Assembly (NCBI RefSeq): GCF_030503595.1
Contig: NZ_CP129966.1
Location: 1,116,001 to 1,180,000, forward strand
From: Corynebacterium sp. P4-C1
Lineage (GTDB): Bacteria > Actinomycetota > Actinomycetes > Mycobacteriales > Mycobacteriaceae
Reading direction: 5' to 3'
DNA: 64,000 nucleotides
Part shown: positions 9,933-17,804 of the stretch, in pieces
Layout: every line of letters starts with the position of its first letter
Numbering within the stretch: position 1 is the stretch's first letter
Made by a program: the position numbers and the translations under genes
Notes under the pieces: model-generated
Told to the model about the DNA's origin: nothing
Seen by the model: the letters and a program-made list of their open reading frames with translations, nothing else
Database searches by the model: none

Positions 9933-10664
9933 CTACAGTGTGGCATCCGCCCCGGACACGAGCAGGCCGCGCACCCGCTCAATTTTCGCACTAATGTTCG
10001 AAGGATCGCCGAATTCGGTGTTCAGCGCCGCACGGTAATCCAGCGCGCGCTCGCACATGTAGGCCAAGTCCGGGATATGGGACCACCTGCCCAGCACGGC
10101 GTCATCGACGGCGTCGGCAAGGAGGCCGTCGATAAGCGCCAGCGCCGCGCTGTAACCGTGAGGCCGCGCAGCCGCGGCAGGGACGAAGTCCGTCAACGCG
10201 GGCGGCAGCGAGCCGGCGAACAGGCAGCAACCGAGGAAATCAGCGTGCACGACCTGCAGTTTCTTCCCTGGAAGCTGGTGGCCCGACCAAGCGGCGCGGT
10301 CCGCGCGCGCCCACGGGTCGTCGCGGTCGAGGGCGGGGACCGGGAAATGCGCCATGGTGTCGTCGAAGCGCAGCGCCGCGGCGACCGCCTCATCCACGCG
10401 GTGCCCCGGCTCGCCCTCCACGAAATCCGTGGCGTGGTAGCCCGCAACGGTGAAGCGGCCGTCGGTGGCGCGCACCGGGCGGGCGACGCGCACACCGGGC
10501 ACGGTGACTTTCTCCCGCATCTTCGACGACCAGGCGGCGTGCCGGAACGCCGCGGAAATGACGATCCGACCGAAGCGCACACCGTTGCCCCACTCGGGGC
10601 CGAGTGGCTGCGCCTGGGCTTCGTCGGCTTGGAATGATGTCAGCACATGACCCGGGATCCCCAA
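9933..10664 (-). CDS. TIGR02569-like actinobacterial protein (phosphotransferase-like)
   Basis: About 243 residues. It resembles the actinobacterial TIGR02569 family found beside adnA, which has a weak relationship to aminoglycoside-phosphotransferase folds; the biochemical role is unknown. I place the start at a TTG (10662-10664) because AGGAGGT lies 6 bp upstream (10671-10677), directly after the stop of the DUF3152 gene. An upstream ATG at 10704-10706 would add 14 residues and overlap that gene by 31 bp, with no comparable ribosome site. It ends 3 bp before the adnA start, so all of these genes read leftward as one unit. Confidence 0.65.
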   Translation of the reverse strand: MGIPGHVLTSFQADEAQAQPLGPEWGNGVRFGRIVISAAFRHAAWSSKMREKVTVPGVRVARPVRATDGRFTVAGYHATDFVEGEPGHRVDEAVAAALRFDDTMAHFPVPALDRDDPWARADRAAWSGHQLPGKKLQVVHADFLGCCLFAGSLPPALTDFVPAAAARPHGYSAALALIDGLLADAVDDAVLGRWSHIPDLAYMCERALDYRAALNTEFGDPSNISAKIERVRGLLVSGADATL

Positions 10665-10675
10665 CAGTGCACCTC

Positions 10676-11623
10676 CTAGACCTGCGTCGGACGCGGATAC
10701 GGCCATGGGTTGGCGCGGCAGGTGTCCTCGTTGTCCGGGTAGACTTCTTCCGGCGCGAGTTCGAACAGCTCCTTGTTGTTCAGGCTGAGGGTCTGCTGCA
10801 TCATCACGGGCCCCAGATTGCCGTCGCCGTCGCACGGCTCATGCGCGGCGTAGCCCAGGGCGTGGCCGACCTCGTGGTTGATCAGGTACTGGCGGTACAT
10901 CCCCAAATCACCGTTGTACGGTGCCGCGCCGCGCACCCAGCGGGACTCGTTGATGATCACCCGGTCGCCGTCCTTCTCGGTGAAAATCCGGCAGGAGGTC
11001 TCCAGCCCGAGGTCATTGCCGCAGGTCTCGCGGGTCGTGCCCACGGATGTGAGCTGGATGCGCAGATCCGGGTTGTCGCTGGCGGAGACATGCTCGAAGC
11101 GGAATTTCGGGTCATTCGTCCAGCCCCGGGGATCGGACAACGTGGCGTCGACAAGCGCGGCGAAAGAATCGTCGCCGCCGAAGCTGCTGGTGTCGATACC
11201 GTCCTCCACCTCGGTGGAAAAGCGCACGACCTTTTCCTTGCCTTCACCGGCCGTCATGCCCAGCGAGCCGACGGGGCGGTAGGTACCCTTGCCCTGCTCC
11301 GTGAAAGGGCCGCCCGGCGGCAGCTCGGTCATGGCCACTTTGCCTTCCGGCATATCCGGCACCGTCTCGCGCGACGAATCGCCGTTGACCTGCGTGCCTT
11401 GCGGCGCACGCGACGTCGCCCCGACTGTCTCGCCCTCCGGTGTGTTGACGATGCTCCAGATCACGAGGGCCGTCACCACAACCAGGACAGGAATGGCGTA
11501 CGCGCGCCACCCATATGTGTCCACGAAACGACCGAGCTCGGAACGCTGGGCCTTTCTGTGGCCTTGGGCGGGGTGATGCGCGCCGTCCATACGGCCGTCC
11601 GGGTGGTAGGTCATGTCCCTCAA
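10676..11623 (-). CDS. DUF3152 membrane-anchored zinc metalloprotease-like protein
   Basis: 315 residues. A cytoplasmic basic N-terminus is followed by one membrane segment (about residues 42-60) and an extracellular domain. The metal motif HEVGHALGYAAHE (HExxH with a third His) sits about 75 residues from the C-terminus, and four cysteines flank it, compatible with disulphides outside the membrane. This is the DUF3152 family, Rv3207c in M. tuberculosis, which also lies near adnA and rhlE. Predicted to be a membrane-tethered zinc peptidase; the substrate is unknown. Confidence 0.85.
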   Translation of the reverse strand: MRDMTYHPDGRMDGAHHPAQGHRKAQRSELGRFVDTYGWRAYAIPVLVVVTALVIWSIVNTPEGETVGATSRAPQGTQVNGDSSRETVPDMPEGKVAMTELPPGGPFTEQGKGTYRPVGSLGMTAGEGKEKVVRFSTEVEDGIDTSSFGGDDSFAALVDATLSDPRGWTNDPKFRFEHVSASDNPDLRIQLTSVGTTRETCGNDLGLETSCRIFTEKDGDRVIINESRWVRGAAPYNGDLGMYRQYLINHEVGHALGYAAHEPCDGDGNLGPVMMQQTLSLNNKELFELAPEEVYPDNEDTCRANPWPYPRPTQV

Positions 11624-11635
11624 TCTATCGCGGGG

Positions 11636-11860
11636 CTAGGCGGAGAAGCCGACAGCACGCGGGCTGGAGTTACCCAATTCCACGTAGAGGATGCGCTCGG
11701 TGCGCACGACGTACTTCATTCCCCGCTCGTCGTCGAGGGCCACCGTGGGCGCGCCCGACTCAATCGCCGAGGTGATTTCGCCGAGTAGCTCGTCCTGCTC
11801 CTTGGTGGAGGTGATGGAGAGTTCGCGGTGGGAGTCCGCCAGACCGATCTTGATTTCCAT
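11636..11860 (-). CDS. DUF3107 small protein
   Basis: 74 residues starting MEIKIGLADSHREL. This matches the DUF3107 family (Rv3208A in M. tuberculosis), which is conserved next to the rhlE-like helicase. The short beta-rich sequence has no catalytic motif. The start is set by the ATG at 11858-11860 with an AAGGA-like site 8-10 bp upstream; the frame is open further upstream but runs into the divergent promoter region. It is 12 bp upstream of the DUF3152 gene, so they are likely cotranscribed. The function is unknown. Confidence 0.8.
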   Translation of the reverse strand: MEIKIGLADSHRELSITSTKEQDELLGEITSAIESGAPTVALDDERGMKYVVRTERILYVELGNSSPRAVGFSA

Positions 11861-12006
11861 GCGTGCCGTCCTTATCTCTATTTCTTCTGCATTAATGCGT
11901 CGGTTCATCGTCCGCCGGGCGTCTAATCCTCTGATCACCGCCCATTGGACACAGTGCCGTTGCCGGCGTTGGTCATATTGTAACGAGGGGTGGTTAAGAT
12001 GTTCAC

Positions 12007-13353
12007 GTGCCCGATCGTTCCGTACAGCAGCCACCGCAGCCGCCGACGTTCGCCGAGCTCGGCGTTGCCGCGGAGCTCGTCGGGGCGCTCGCAGACAATG
12101 GAATCGAGCGAGTTTTCTCCATCCAGGAGCTCACCCTCCCGATCGCGTTGACCGGCCGCGATTTGATCGGCCAGGCCCGCACCGGCATGGGCAAGACTCT
12201 CGCTTTCGGCGTTCCGCTGCTCGATCGCGTCTTCGACGACGCGGACATCGCCGAGCTCGACGGGACCCCGCGCGCCTTGGTCATTACTCCCACGCGCGAG
12301 CTCGCCGTCCAAGTGGGCGAGGACCTCACGCTCGCGGCGAAGAACACGCCCGTCCGCTTATCGACGATCTACGGCGGCCGCCCCTACGACGAACAACTCG
12401 ATGCCCTCCACGACGGGGTCGATGTCGTAGTCGGCACCCCTGGCCGTCTTCTGGACCTGCACCAGCGCGGCGACCTGGACTTGAGCCAGGTGGCCATCCT
12501 CGTCCTCGACGAAGCCGACGAGATGCTCGACTTAGGCTTCCTGCCCGACATCCAGAAGCTGTGGGGCGCGCTGAACCAGCCGCTCCAGACCATGCTCTTT
12601 TCGGCGACCATGCCCGGCCAGATCCTCACCCTCGCCCGCTCGATGATGAACAAACCTCTGCACATCCGCGCCGAGGCCACTGAATCCTCCCAGGTCCACG
12701 ACACCACCAAACAGGTCGTGTTCTGCTCGCATAAGATGGATAAACCAGAGGTCACTGTCCGGATCCTGCAGGCCAGCGGCCGTGGCAAGACCATCATCTT
12801 CACCCGCACCAAGCGCACCGCGGCCGAAGTTGCCGAGGACCTGGCCGGCCGTGGTTTCGCCGTCGGCTCCGTGCACGGCGACCTGGGCCAGGAGGCCCGC
12901 GAGCGCTCCCTGGACGCCTTCCGCCACGGCGATGTGGAGATTCTCGTCGCCACCGATGTCGCCGCCCGCGGCATCGACGTGGACGACGTCACCCACGTGA
13001 TCAACTACCAGACCCCGGACGACCCGATGACGTACGTTCACCGCATCGGCCGAACCGGGCGCGCGGGCCGCACCGGCACCGCAGTCACCCTCGTCGGCTT
13101 CGACGAAGGTGCCAAGTGGAAGCTGATCAGCGACGAGCTCTCCCTCGACACCCCCGAGCCCCCCACCTGGTTTTCCACCTCGCCCGAGCTGCGCGAGGCC
13201 CTCGGCATTCCCGACAGCGCAAGTTCCACCGTCGGCCCCGCCCGCAGCGTGCACGGCACGCGCAAAAAGTCCGGCCCCCAGCGCGAGAGCCGCGGCCGTT
13301 CCGGCAAACGGCCGTCCCGTTCCCGTTCTAATTCAAGGAGGAAGCGGCGATGA
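12007..13353 (+). CDS. rhlE: DEAD-box ATP-dependent RNA helicase, RhlE-like
   Basis: 448 residues, GTG start. Q motif region FSIQELTLPIAL, Walker A ARTGMGKT, VLDEADEML (DEAD), FSATMP (SAT) and YVHRIGRTGRAG are all intact, in the usual order. A basic Arg/Ser-rich tail of about 35 residues at the C-terminus probably binds RNA. The corresponding mycobacterial gene is Rv3211 (rhlE). Its stop overlaps the next start (ATGA), implying coupling with the membrane protein downstream. The gene contains a rare TTA leucine codon at 12358-12360 that falls in the dispersed GCTTATCGACG motif. Confidence 0.92.
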   Translation: MPDRSVQQPPQPPTFAELGVAAELVGALADNGIERVFSIQELTLPIALTGRDLIGQARTGMGKTLAFGVPLLDRVFDDADIAELDGTPRALVITPTRELAVQVGEDLTLAAKNTPVRLSTIYGGRPYDEQLDALHDGVDVVVGTPGRLLDLHQRGDLDLSQVAILVLDEADEMLDLGFLPDIQKLWGALNQPLQTMLFSATMPGQILTLARSMMNKPLHIRAEATESSQVHDTTKQVVFCSHKMDKPEVTVRILQASGRGKTIIFTRTKRTAAEVAEDLAGRGFAVGSVHGDLGQEARERSLDAFRHGDVEILVATDVAARGIDVDDVTHVINYQTPDDPMTYVHRIGRTGRAGRTGTAVTLVGFDEGAKWKLISDELSLDTPEPPTWFSTSPELREALGIPDSASSTVGPARSVHGTRKKSGPQRESRGRSGKRPSRSRSNSRRKRR

Positions 13354-14570
13354 GCAAAGCTCCGCTGCGCCGCACCCGCGGCGACCTCATTGCCACCGGC
13401 GTAATCGCCGCCGTGGCGGTTCTAGCCCTGCTCATCGCGTTCTTCACCGCGCCGATCCGCCAGGACAAGCTCACGCCCGCCGCTGAGGAACTGCCGAACG
13501 GCGGCGTGCTCGCCATCGCCCCGCAGTCACTGCAGGAGGGAGCCACGCTTCACGACGACTCCCCCGACCCCCGCCCCCTCACCGTCGCCGGCCGCATCGT
13601 GACATACGACAAGGACAGCCGCACGATCACCGGCTCCACCCCCGACGGGAAGGAGCAGTGGACCTACAAGCGCGGCGCGGAACTGTGCGGCATGGCTGAG
13701 GCGTGGGACGATGTCGTGGCCGTCTACCGCACCAATGTCGGTTGTGGCGACGTGGTGGCCATCAAGGCGACCACCGGCCAGTACTCCCACACCCGCTCCT
13801 CGGTCGCCCCGGACGAGGTCGAGGTCATCTCCTCCAACGACCGCGTGGGCACCGTCGCCCCGTCGCGCACCGAGATCTGGCGCTCCGATTTGGTGCGCAC
13901 CGCCGAGTACGGCGAGGTGGAAGCGCCCCAGGAGCCCGAGTTCCAGCCGAACCCCGGCTGCCGCATCACCTCCGCGATGACGCGCACGGAGTTCTTTGCT
14001 CTCACCGAGGTCTGCGACGACGGTGCGTGGCTGCGCATGCAGAAGGCCGCCCCGGAGGATTCCCGAAAGCCTGAGCTTTACGAGTCCGTGGAGATCAGCG
14101 AGGGCTCCTACCTTGTCGCCGTCGGCCAAGAAGCCGCCGCCGTCTACGACCCGGGCTCGTCCCAGGTCACCTCCTTCAACCAGGACGGCAAAGAGCTCGC
14201 CAGCTCCGCGGTCCCCCAGAGCGATCTGCTCGCCGACTCCCCCACCGGCATCGCCAACCCCCAGATCGCCGACCTGCCGCACCACATGAGCTACTACGAC
14301 GGCAAGAACCTCATGCTGCTCGACCCGGATACCCTCGCGGTGACCACCATCTTCGCCGATGCCTTGGGCACCGGCTTCGGTGCTGGCGACCGGCTGGTTT
14401 ACCCCACCGCCCAGGGAATCGCCGTGGCGAACTGGGAAACCAAGTCCATCGACCGCGTCATCCCCGTCAATCGGAACGGCCACACCGGCCCGGTCTCGAT
14501 CGCCTCCGCCGGCGCCACCGTCGTGGAGAAGCGCGGCACCGACATCGCGGTCCTCGACCTCGTGCAGTAG
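13350..14570 (+). CDS. Membrane-anchored Rv3212-like protein
   Basis: 406 residues. One N-terminal membrane segment (about residues 14-32) follows a basic start, so most of the protein is expected outside the membrane. Repeating short beta-strand-like blocks (VAVY, YLVAVGQEAAAVYD, GIAVANW) suggest a beta-propeller or PQQ-like fold, but I cannot assign blades with certainty. The position directly after rhlE, with a 4-bp start/stop overlap, matches Rv3212, a conserved hypothetical of mycobacteria. The function is unknown. Confidence 0.75.
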   Translation: MSKAPLRRTRGDLIATGVIAAVAVLALLIAFFTAPIRQDKLTPAAEELPNGGVLAIAPQSLQEGATLHDDSPDPRPLTVAGRIVTYDKDSRTITGSTPDGKEQWTYKRGAELCGMAEAWDDVVAVYRTNVGCGDVVAIKATTGQYSHTRSSVAPDEVEVISSNDRVGTVAPSRTEIWRSDLVRTAEYGEVEAPQEPEFQPNPGCRITSAMTRTEFFALTEVCDDGAWLRMQKAAPEDSRKPELYESVEISEGSYLVAVGQEAAAVYDPGSSQVTSFNQDGKELASSAVPQSDLLADSPTGIANPQIADLPHHMSYYDGKNLMLLDPDTLAVTTIFADALGTGFGAGDRLVYPTAQGIAVANWETKSIDRVIPVNRNGHTGPVSIASAGATVVEKRGTDIAVLDLVQ

Positions 14571-14649
14571 CTCCCTTCCGCTCCGTGAGCCAGGAGCCGC
14601 TGCGAGCCACCAGAGCCGCCAGGGGACCGCGAGCCACCGGGAGACACAG

Positions 14650-14755
14650 CTGGTGAATCTGTTTGCATGATCGCCCCGGAAGGGCAAGATCGAAAACGCC
14701 GTGAGCAGGAACTATAGCCAGTCACGCATATCGCGTTTGCAAACAGATTCACCAG
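14650..14755. repeat. 106-bp element bounded by an 18-bp perfect inverted repeat (MITE-like)
   Basis: CTGGTGAATCTGTTTGCA at 14650-14667 is repeated as its exact reverse complement at 14738-14755. The 70 bp between them have no long reading frame. A short non-coding body with long perfect terminal repeats resembles a miniature transposable element or an excision remnant. No clear target-site duplication is visible at the edges (CAG is the only short match). A long-loop regulatory hairpin is the alternative. Confidence 0.5.
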
Positions 14756-14766
14756 CCCGCAGACAT

Positions 14767-14810
14767 CTGGGGCCAACCAGCCTTATACCTGGGGCCAATC
14801 AGCCTTACTT
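14767..14810. repeat. Two tandem copies of a 22-bp unit
   Basis: CTGGGGCCAACCAGCCTTAT (14767-14786) is followed at a 22-bp period by CTGGGGCCAATCAGCCTTAC (14789-14808), two mismatches in 20. The second copy overlaps the stop codon of the membrane protein gene (14805-14807). Together with the adjacent inverted repeat, it suggests past insertion activity at the end of this gene. Confidence 0.6.
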
Positions 14811-15293
14811 CCCGCGTCGCGCGTCGAACGCGGCGGTGGCCCACTCTGTGGACACGGGGTGGAGCGCGCACACGAGCGTGATCGCGGCAGCGAGAAGAGT
14901 GACCGCGCCGAGCAGAGTCGCGCCTCCGCTAAACATGTAGAAGGCGATGCCGAGCAGCAGCACGTTCATGAACACGATGATGCTGCGCCCCCATTGGTTG
15001 CCGCGCAGGATATTGATGCCGCCGTAGGCCATGGGCCCGAATGTGCACAGTATGAACAGCGCGGTGCCCACGCCGACCAAGGCAAAGGCGGAGGTGTCGG
15101 ATTGGACGAGGGATTCGTCGGCACCCGTTGTGACCTGCTCGACGGCGAGGTAAATGCCGTAGCCGATCGCCACAATGCCTTCGAGCACGGCCATCACGGC
15201 CGCCGCCTTCATTGGCGCGGGCGCTGCCGCCGTGGCGCGGGCATCCTCAGGGCTGGGCAGGTTCTTCTTCGGTTCCGGGGCGTTCGCATTCAC
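14805..15293 (-). CDS. Four-TM hypothetical membrane protein
   Basis: 162 residues. An N-terminal hydrophilic, proline/alanine-rich part (about 28 residues) is followed by four hydrophobic segments at about 30-52, 68-92, 102-120 and 122-142. No catalytic motif or known domain is recognised. The gene is isolated, between two convergent or divergent neighbours, and its 3' end runs into the 22-bp tandem repeats. The last four residues could have been altered by that insertion; an alternative end cannot be judged from one genome. Confidence 0.65.
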   Translation of the reverse strand: MNANAPEPKKNLPSPEDARATAAAPAPMKAAAVMAVLEGIVAIGYGIYLAVEQVTTGADESLVQSDTSAFALVGVGTALFILCTFGPMAYGGINILRGNQWGRSIIVFMNVLLLGIAFYMFSGGATLLGAVTLLAAAITLVCALHPVSTEWATAAFDARRGK

Positions 15294-15881
15294 GCTTTCA
15301 TCCTAAAGCCACCGCCTTGAACGGCGTTATTGCGCGCCGAACCGGCGCGGACCGGGTATCGCACATAGACGCGATTTGACGTAGTGGGTCTGGTCACATC
15401 TCACTTGACTGAACAAAATGCCCAGTTCACAGTAGGTCCGACGGGTGGTAAGGAACCCCTCCGGCCAACAGCCCAGCCCCCGTTTCCATTAAAAATCCGG
15501 GAAATTATATGATTCGCGTCACAATTTGGCGTTTACCCCTAGCGCAATGTATGTAAACGTGCCATTATTCTCGGGTAGCAAAAACAACGAGCTAGTTACC
15601 TAGCCGCTAACCCCAAGCCACCACGGAGTTAACTTCCGGTAAACGGAAGACGGGTCCCGAAGCCACCGGGAACACCGCCCGTTCGCAACCGGAAATCGCC
15701 TGCTTGCGCAAACCCTGATTTAAGCCAGGTTTTCTTGTCGCGCTGCCATGCGCGAAGCATTCCTGCGCTTATCGACGGGCTTGCTAGTGGTGTGCACGCT
15801 TCATGACATTTCACGACATCCGAACCACTGAGATCTCAACGATCTCGAAGACCTCAAAGACCTAGAAGGAGACTGATCACC
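15294..15881 (+). promoter_or_regulatory. Long upstream region of whiB1 with candidate structured leader
   Basis: 588 bp without a supportable gene. Small hairpins cluster between 15627 and 15735: TTCCG/CGGAA around GTAAA (15634-15648), TCCCG/CGGGA around AAGCCAC (15655-15671), and CCTGATTTAAGCCAGG (15714-15729). An imperfect CRP/GlxR-type site, AGTGGGTCTGGTCACA, is at 15383-15398. One copy of the dispersed 10-mer CTTATCGACG is at 15768-15777. The size suggests regulated transcription with a long 5' leader. No known riboswitch class could be assigned with confidence. Confidence 0.4.
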
Positions 15882-16139
15882 ATGGATTGGCGCCACGAAG
15901 CAATCTGCCGCGACGAAGACCCGGAATTGTTCTTCCCGGTCGGTAACTCCGGCCCCGCACTGTCCCAGATCGCACAGGCCAAGCTTGTGTGCCACCGCTG
16001 CCCCGTCACCTCCCAGTGCCTGAAGTGGGCTCTGGAGACCGGCCAGGACGCCGGCGTCTGGGGTGGCCTGTCCGAGGAGGAGCGCCGCGCCCTTAAGCGC
16101 CGCAACAAGCAGCGCAACCGTCAGCGCGTCTCCGCGTAA
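15882..16139 (+). CDS. whcE: WhiB1/WhcE-type Fe-S transcriptional regulator
   Basis: 85 residues. The four cluster-binding cysteines are Cys9, Cys37, Cys40 and Cys46, spaced as in M. tuberculosis WhiB1. The GVWGG turn and a basic C-terminal tail (KRRNKQRNRQR) for DNA binding follow. AAGGAG lies 9 bp before the ATG. In C. glutamicum the orthologous whcE lies next to rshA and sigH and takes part in oxidative-stress response; the same neighbours are here. WhiB1 proteins bind the domain-4 region of the primary sigma factor and sense nitric oxide. Confidence 0.93.
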   Translation: MDWRHEAICRDEDPELFFPVGNSGPALSQIAQAKLVCHRCPVTSQCLKWALETGQDAGVWGGLSEEERRALKRRNKQRNRQRVSA

Positions 16140-16252
16140 ATAGCATCCACCGCCGCCGGCCGGCCGAGTGCATGAGCGGACCAATTACCGCTGCCGGGCC
16201 GGTCCCCGATAAAGTGGACTGACAGTTAGTTTCAGTTCCGTATCTTTGGCCC

Positions 16253-16259
16253 AAGGAGG
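16253..16259 (+). promoter_or_regulatory. Strong ribosome binding site for bL37
   Basis: AAGGAGG, 5 bp upstream of the ATG at 16265. A near-perfect site in front of a 24-codon frame supports real, high-level translation. Confidence 0.8.
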
Positions 16260-16264
16260 TCGTT

Positions 16265-16339
16265 ATGAGCAAGCGTGGTCGTAAGCGCAAGGACCGCCGC
16301 AAGAAGAGCGCTAACCGCGGCAAGCGCCCCAACTCCTAA
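16265..16339 (+). CDS. 50S ribosomal protein bL37 (AURKAIP1/COX24-domain miniprotein)
   Basis: A 24-residue, extremely basic protein beginning MSKRGRKRKDRRKK and ending GKRPNS. This matches the tiny large-subunit protein bL37 seen in mycobacterial ribosome structures, which lies near the peptidyl-transferase region and has a human mitochondrial relative. It is too short for default gene callers. An AAGGAGG site lies 5 bp upstream, and a bidirectional terminator follows 17 bp downstream. The rshA-sigH operon converges on it from the other side. Confidence 0.88.
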   Translation: MSKRGRKRKDRRKKSANRGKRPNS

Positions 16340-16356
16340 GAGTTAGGCAAAGCGAG

Positions 16357-16398
16357 AAACTCCTCTCCACCGGGAAACAACCGGCGGAGAGGAGTTTT
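16357..16398. terminator. Bidirectional intrinsic terminator between bL37 and rshA
   Basis: Stem AACTCCTCTCC-CCGG pairing with CCGG-GGAGAGGAGTT, with a short GAAACAA loop. A T-rich run follows on the plus strand, and an A run precedes on the same strand (T run on the minus strand). It serves the two convergent units. Confidence 0.85.
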
Positions 16399-16458
16399 GT
16401 TTTGCCTGTTTATTCTCCCCCAACACCCGCGCCACCCGCTTTCACGGGAGGGAGCGAA

Positions 16459-16713
16459 TTATTCATACTGCCGGTAGCTGATGGAGATGGACTGCACGAT
16501 CCGCTGGCGCAGACCTTCGGGAGCCTGGTCCTGGCAGTTGCACCGGCGGACGATCTGGCGGATCTCCGTTTCCGATTTGAGCCAGGCGAAGCTTTCAGGG
16601 CAGGTCTGGATGATCTCGCGGATTTCGGCGACGCGCTCGACGGGGGTGTCTGCGTCGAAATATTCGCAGAGTAGTGCGTGTGCCCGTGCTGGTTCGATGT
16701 TGCAGTCGCCCAT
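16459..16713 (-). CDS. rshA: Anti-sigma factor RshA with degenerate zinc motif
   Basis: 84 residues, overlapping the sigH stop by 1 bp (TAATG). Overall sequence and position fit the mycothiol-system anti-sigma factor that holds SigH inactive until oxidised. The usual HxxxCxxC zinc anti-sigma motif is not intact: the region reads EIIQTCPESFAW, keeping one Cys (38), while the His and second Cys positions are Ile and Ser. Other cysteines are Cys4, Cys16, Cys58 and Cys60 (RRCNCQ), and the C-terminal APEGLRQRI segment is conserved. Redox sensing may use a different cysteine set, or zinc binding may be lost. Confidence 0.8.
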   Translation of the reverse strand: MGDCNIEPARAHALLCEYFDADTPVERVAEIREIIQTCPESFAWLKSETEIRQIVRRCNCQDQAPEGLRQRIVQSISISYRQYE

Positions 16714-17297
16714 TATTTCTGCTCCTCCAGACCAATGCCTTGTTCATTCGCCACATCTTTCAACAGCTCGCGGAGCTGTTTTCTTCCCCGGTGGAGGCGG
16801 GACATGACGGTGCCGAGGGGAATGTCCATCACCTCGGCGATTTCTTTGTACGCGAGGCCTTCGACATCGGCGTAGTAGACGACCATGCGGTAGTCGTCGC
16901 TCAGCGAGTTCATGGCTTCCGCGATCTGTGTGTCGGGCAGATTCTTCAGGGCCTCGACCTCCGCGGATTGCAGGCCGGTCGAGTCGTGGGAGCTGGTCGT
17001 GTACAGCTGGCGGTCGGTCACGTCCTCGGCGGAGGTCTCGATCGGGCGGCGTTGCTTCTTCCGGTACGAGTTGATGTACGTGTTCGTCATAATCCGGTAC
17101 AGCCACGCCTTGAGGTTCGTGCCTTCCCTGAAGGAGTCGAACGCTTTGTAGGCCTTGAGGTAGGTCTCCTGCACCAGGTCTTCGGCATCTTGCGGGTTGC
17201 GCGTCATGCGCAGCGCGCCGCCGTAGAGCTGGTCCAGCAGCGGCATCGCCTCCTCGTTGAAGCGCTGTTCGAGATCGGTTTCGGCCATGGGTGCCAT
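16713..17297 (-). CDS. sigH: ECF RNA polymerase sigma factor SigH
   Basis: 194 residues with region 2 ([35 protein letters not shown]) and region 4 ([34 protein letters not shown]). This is the SigH/SigR group that directs thiol-oxidative and heat stress genes. The next gene is its anti-sigma factor. A second ATG at 17286-17288 would remove three residues, and neither start has a strong Shine-Dalgarno site. No SigH-type GGAAT/GTT promoter was convincing in the short space upstream. Confidence 0.92.
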   Translation of the reverse strand: MAPMAETDLEQRFNEEAMPLLDQLYGGALRMTRNPQDAEDLVQETYLKAYKAFDSFREGTNLKAWLYRIMTNTYINSYRKKQRRPIETSAEDVTDRQLYTTSSHDSTGLQSAEVEALKNLPDTQIAEAMNSLSDDYRMVVYYADVEGLAYKEIAEVMDIPLGTVMSRLHRGRKQLRELLKDVANEQGIGLEEQK

Positions 17298-17333
17298 CTT
17301 AGCGGCGATCGTGCGGGACTAGGCTTGGTGCCT

Positions 17334-17804
17334 ATGGCAGCGAAGACTCAGGCGTTGGAAATCGTGCAGAACGCGGGCGTGGAGCACGAGGTGCTCAGCT
17401 ACACGGCGGGCACGGACCATTTCGGTGAGCACGCGGTCGAGGAGTTGGGGCTGGACGCGGCAGCGACGTTGAAGACGCTGGTCATCCACCACGAGCGCGA
17501 CTACGCGGTGTGCTGCGTCCCCGTCGCCGGGCACCTCTCGCTCAAGCACGCGGCGAAGGCGCTGGGCTGGAAGAACGCGGAGATGGCGGAGCCGAAGGCG
17601 GCACAGCGCCTCACCGGATACATCGTGGGAGGAATCTCGCCGCTGGGCACGAAACAGCAGTTGCCCACGCTTATCGACGCCTCCGTCGCCCACACGGGCA
17701 CCATCACCGTCTCCGCGGGTCAGCGTGGCCTGTCCATCGCGATGTCCCCGGTGGACCTCGCGCAACTATGCAGTGCAGAATTCGCCGACATCGCGGTTAG
17801 TTAG
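17334..17804 (+). CDS. ybaK: YbaK/EbsC-type Cys-tRNA(Pro) deacylase
   Basis: 156 residues starting MAAKTQALEIVQ. Family features are KTLVIHHE, the core lysine in LSLKHAAKALGWKNAEMA, GYIVGGISPLGTKQQLPTLID, and a final GxRGLSIAMSP. It removes cysteine mis-attached to tRNA-Pro. A GTG two codons upstream (17328) is an alternative start. It is divergent from sigH and overlaps the 3' end of the SRAP gene by 8 bp. The LID codons carry a copy of the CTTATCGACG motif (17670-17679). Confidence 0.9.
   Translation: MAAKTQALEIVQNAGVEHEVLSYTAGTDHFGEHAVEELGLDAAATLKTLVIHHERDYAVCCVPVAGHLSLKHAAKALGWKNAEMAEPKAAQRLTGYIVGGISPLGTKQQLPTLIDASVAHTGTITVSAGQRGLSIAMSPVDLAQLCSAEFADIAVS

Noticed and set aside
12357..12366. 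DnaA-box-like reading of TTATCGACG
   Set aside because: The DnaA box is TTATCCACA; the motif here differs at two positions and is scattered in coding regions, so it is treated as a separate signal.
15600..15735. c-di-AMP (ydaO) riboswitch upstream of whiB1
   Set aside because: Some short blocks looked similar, but the conserved core could not be laid out in the right order.
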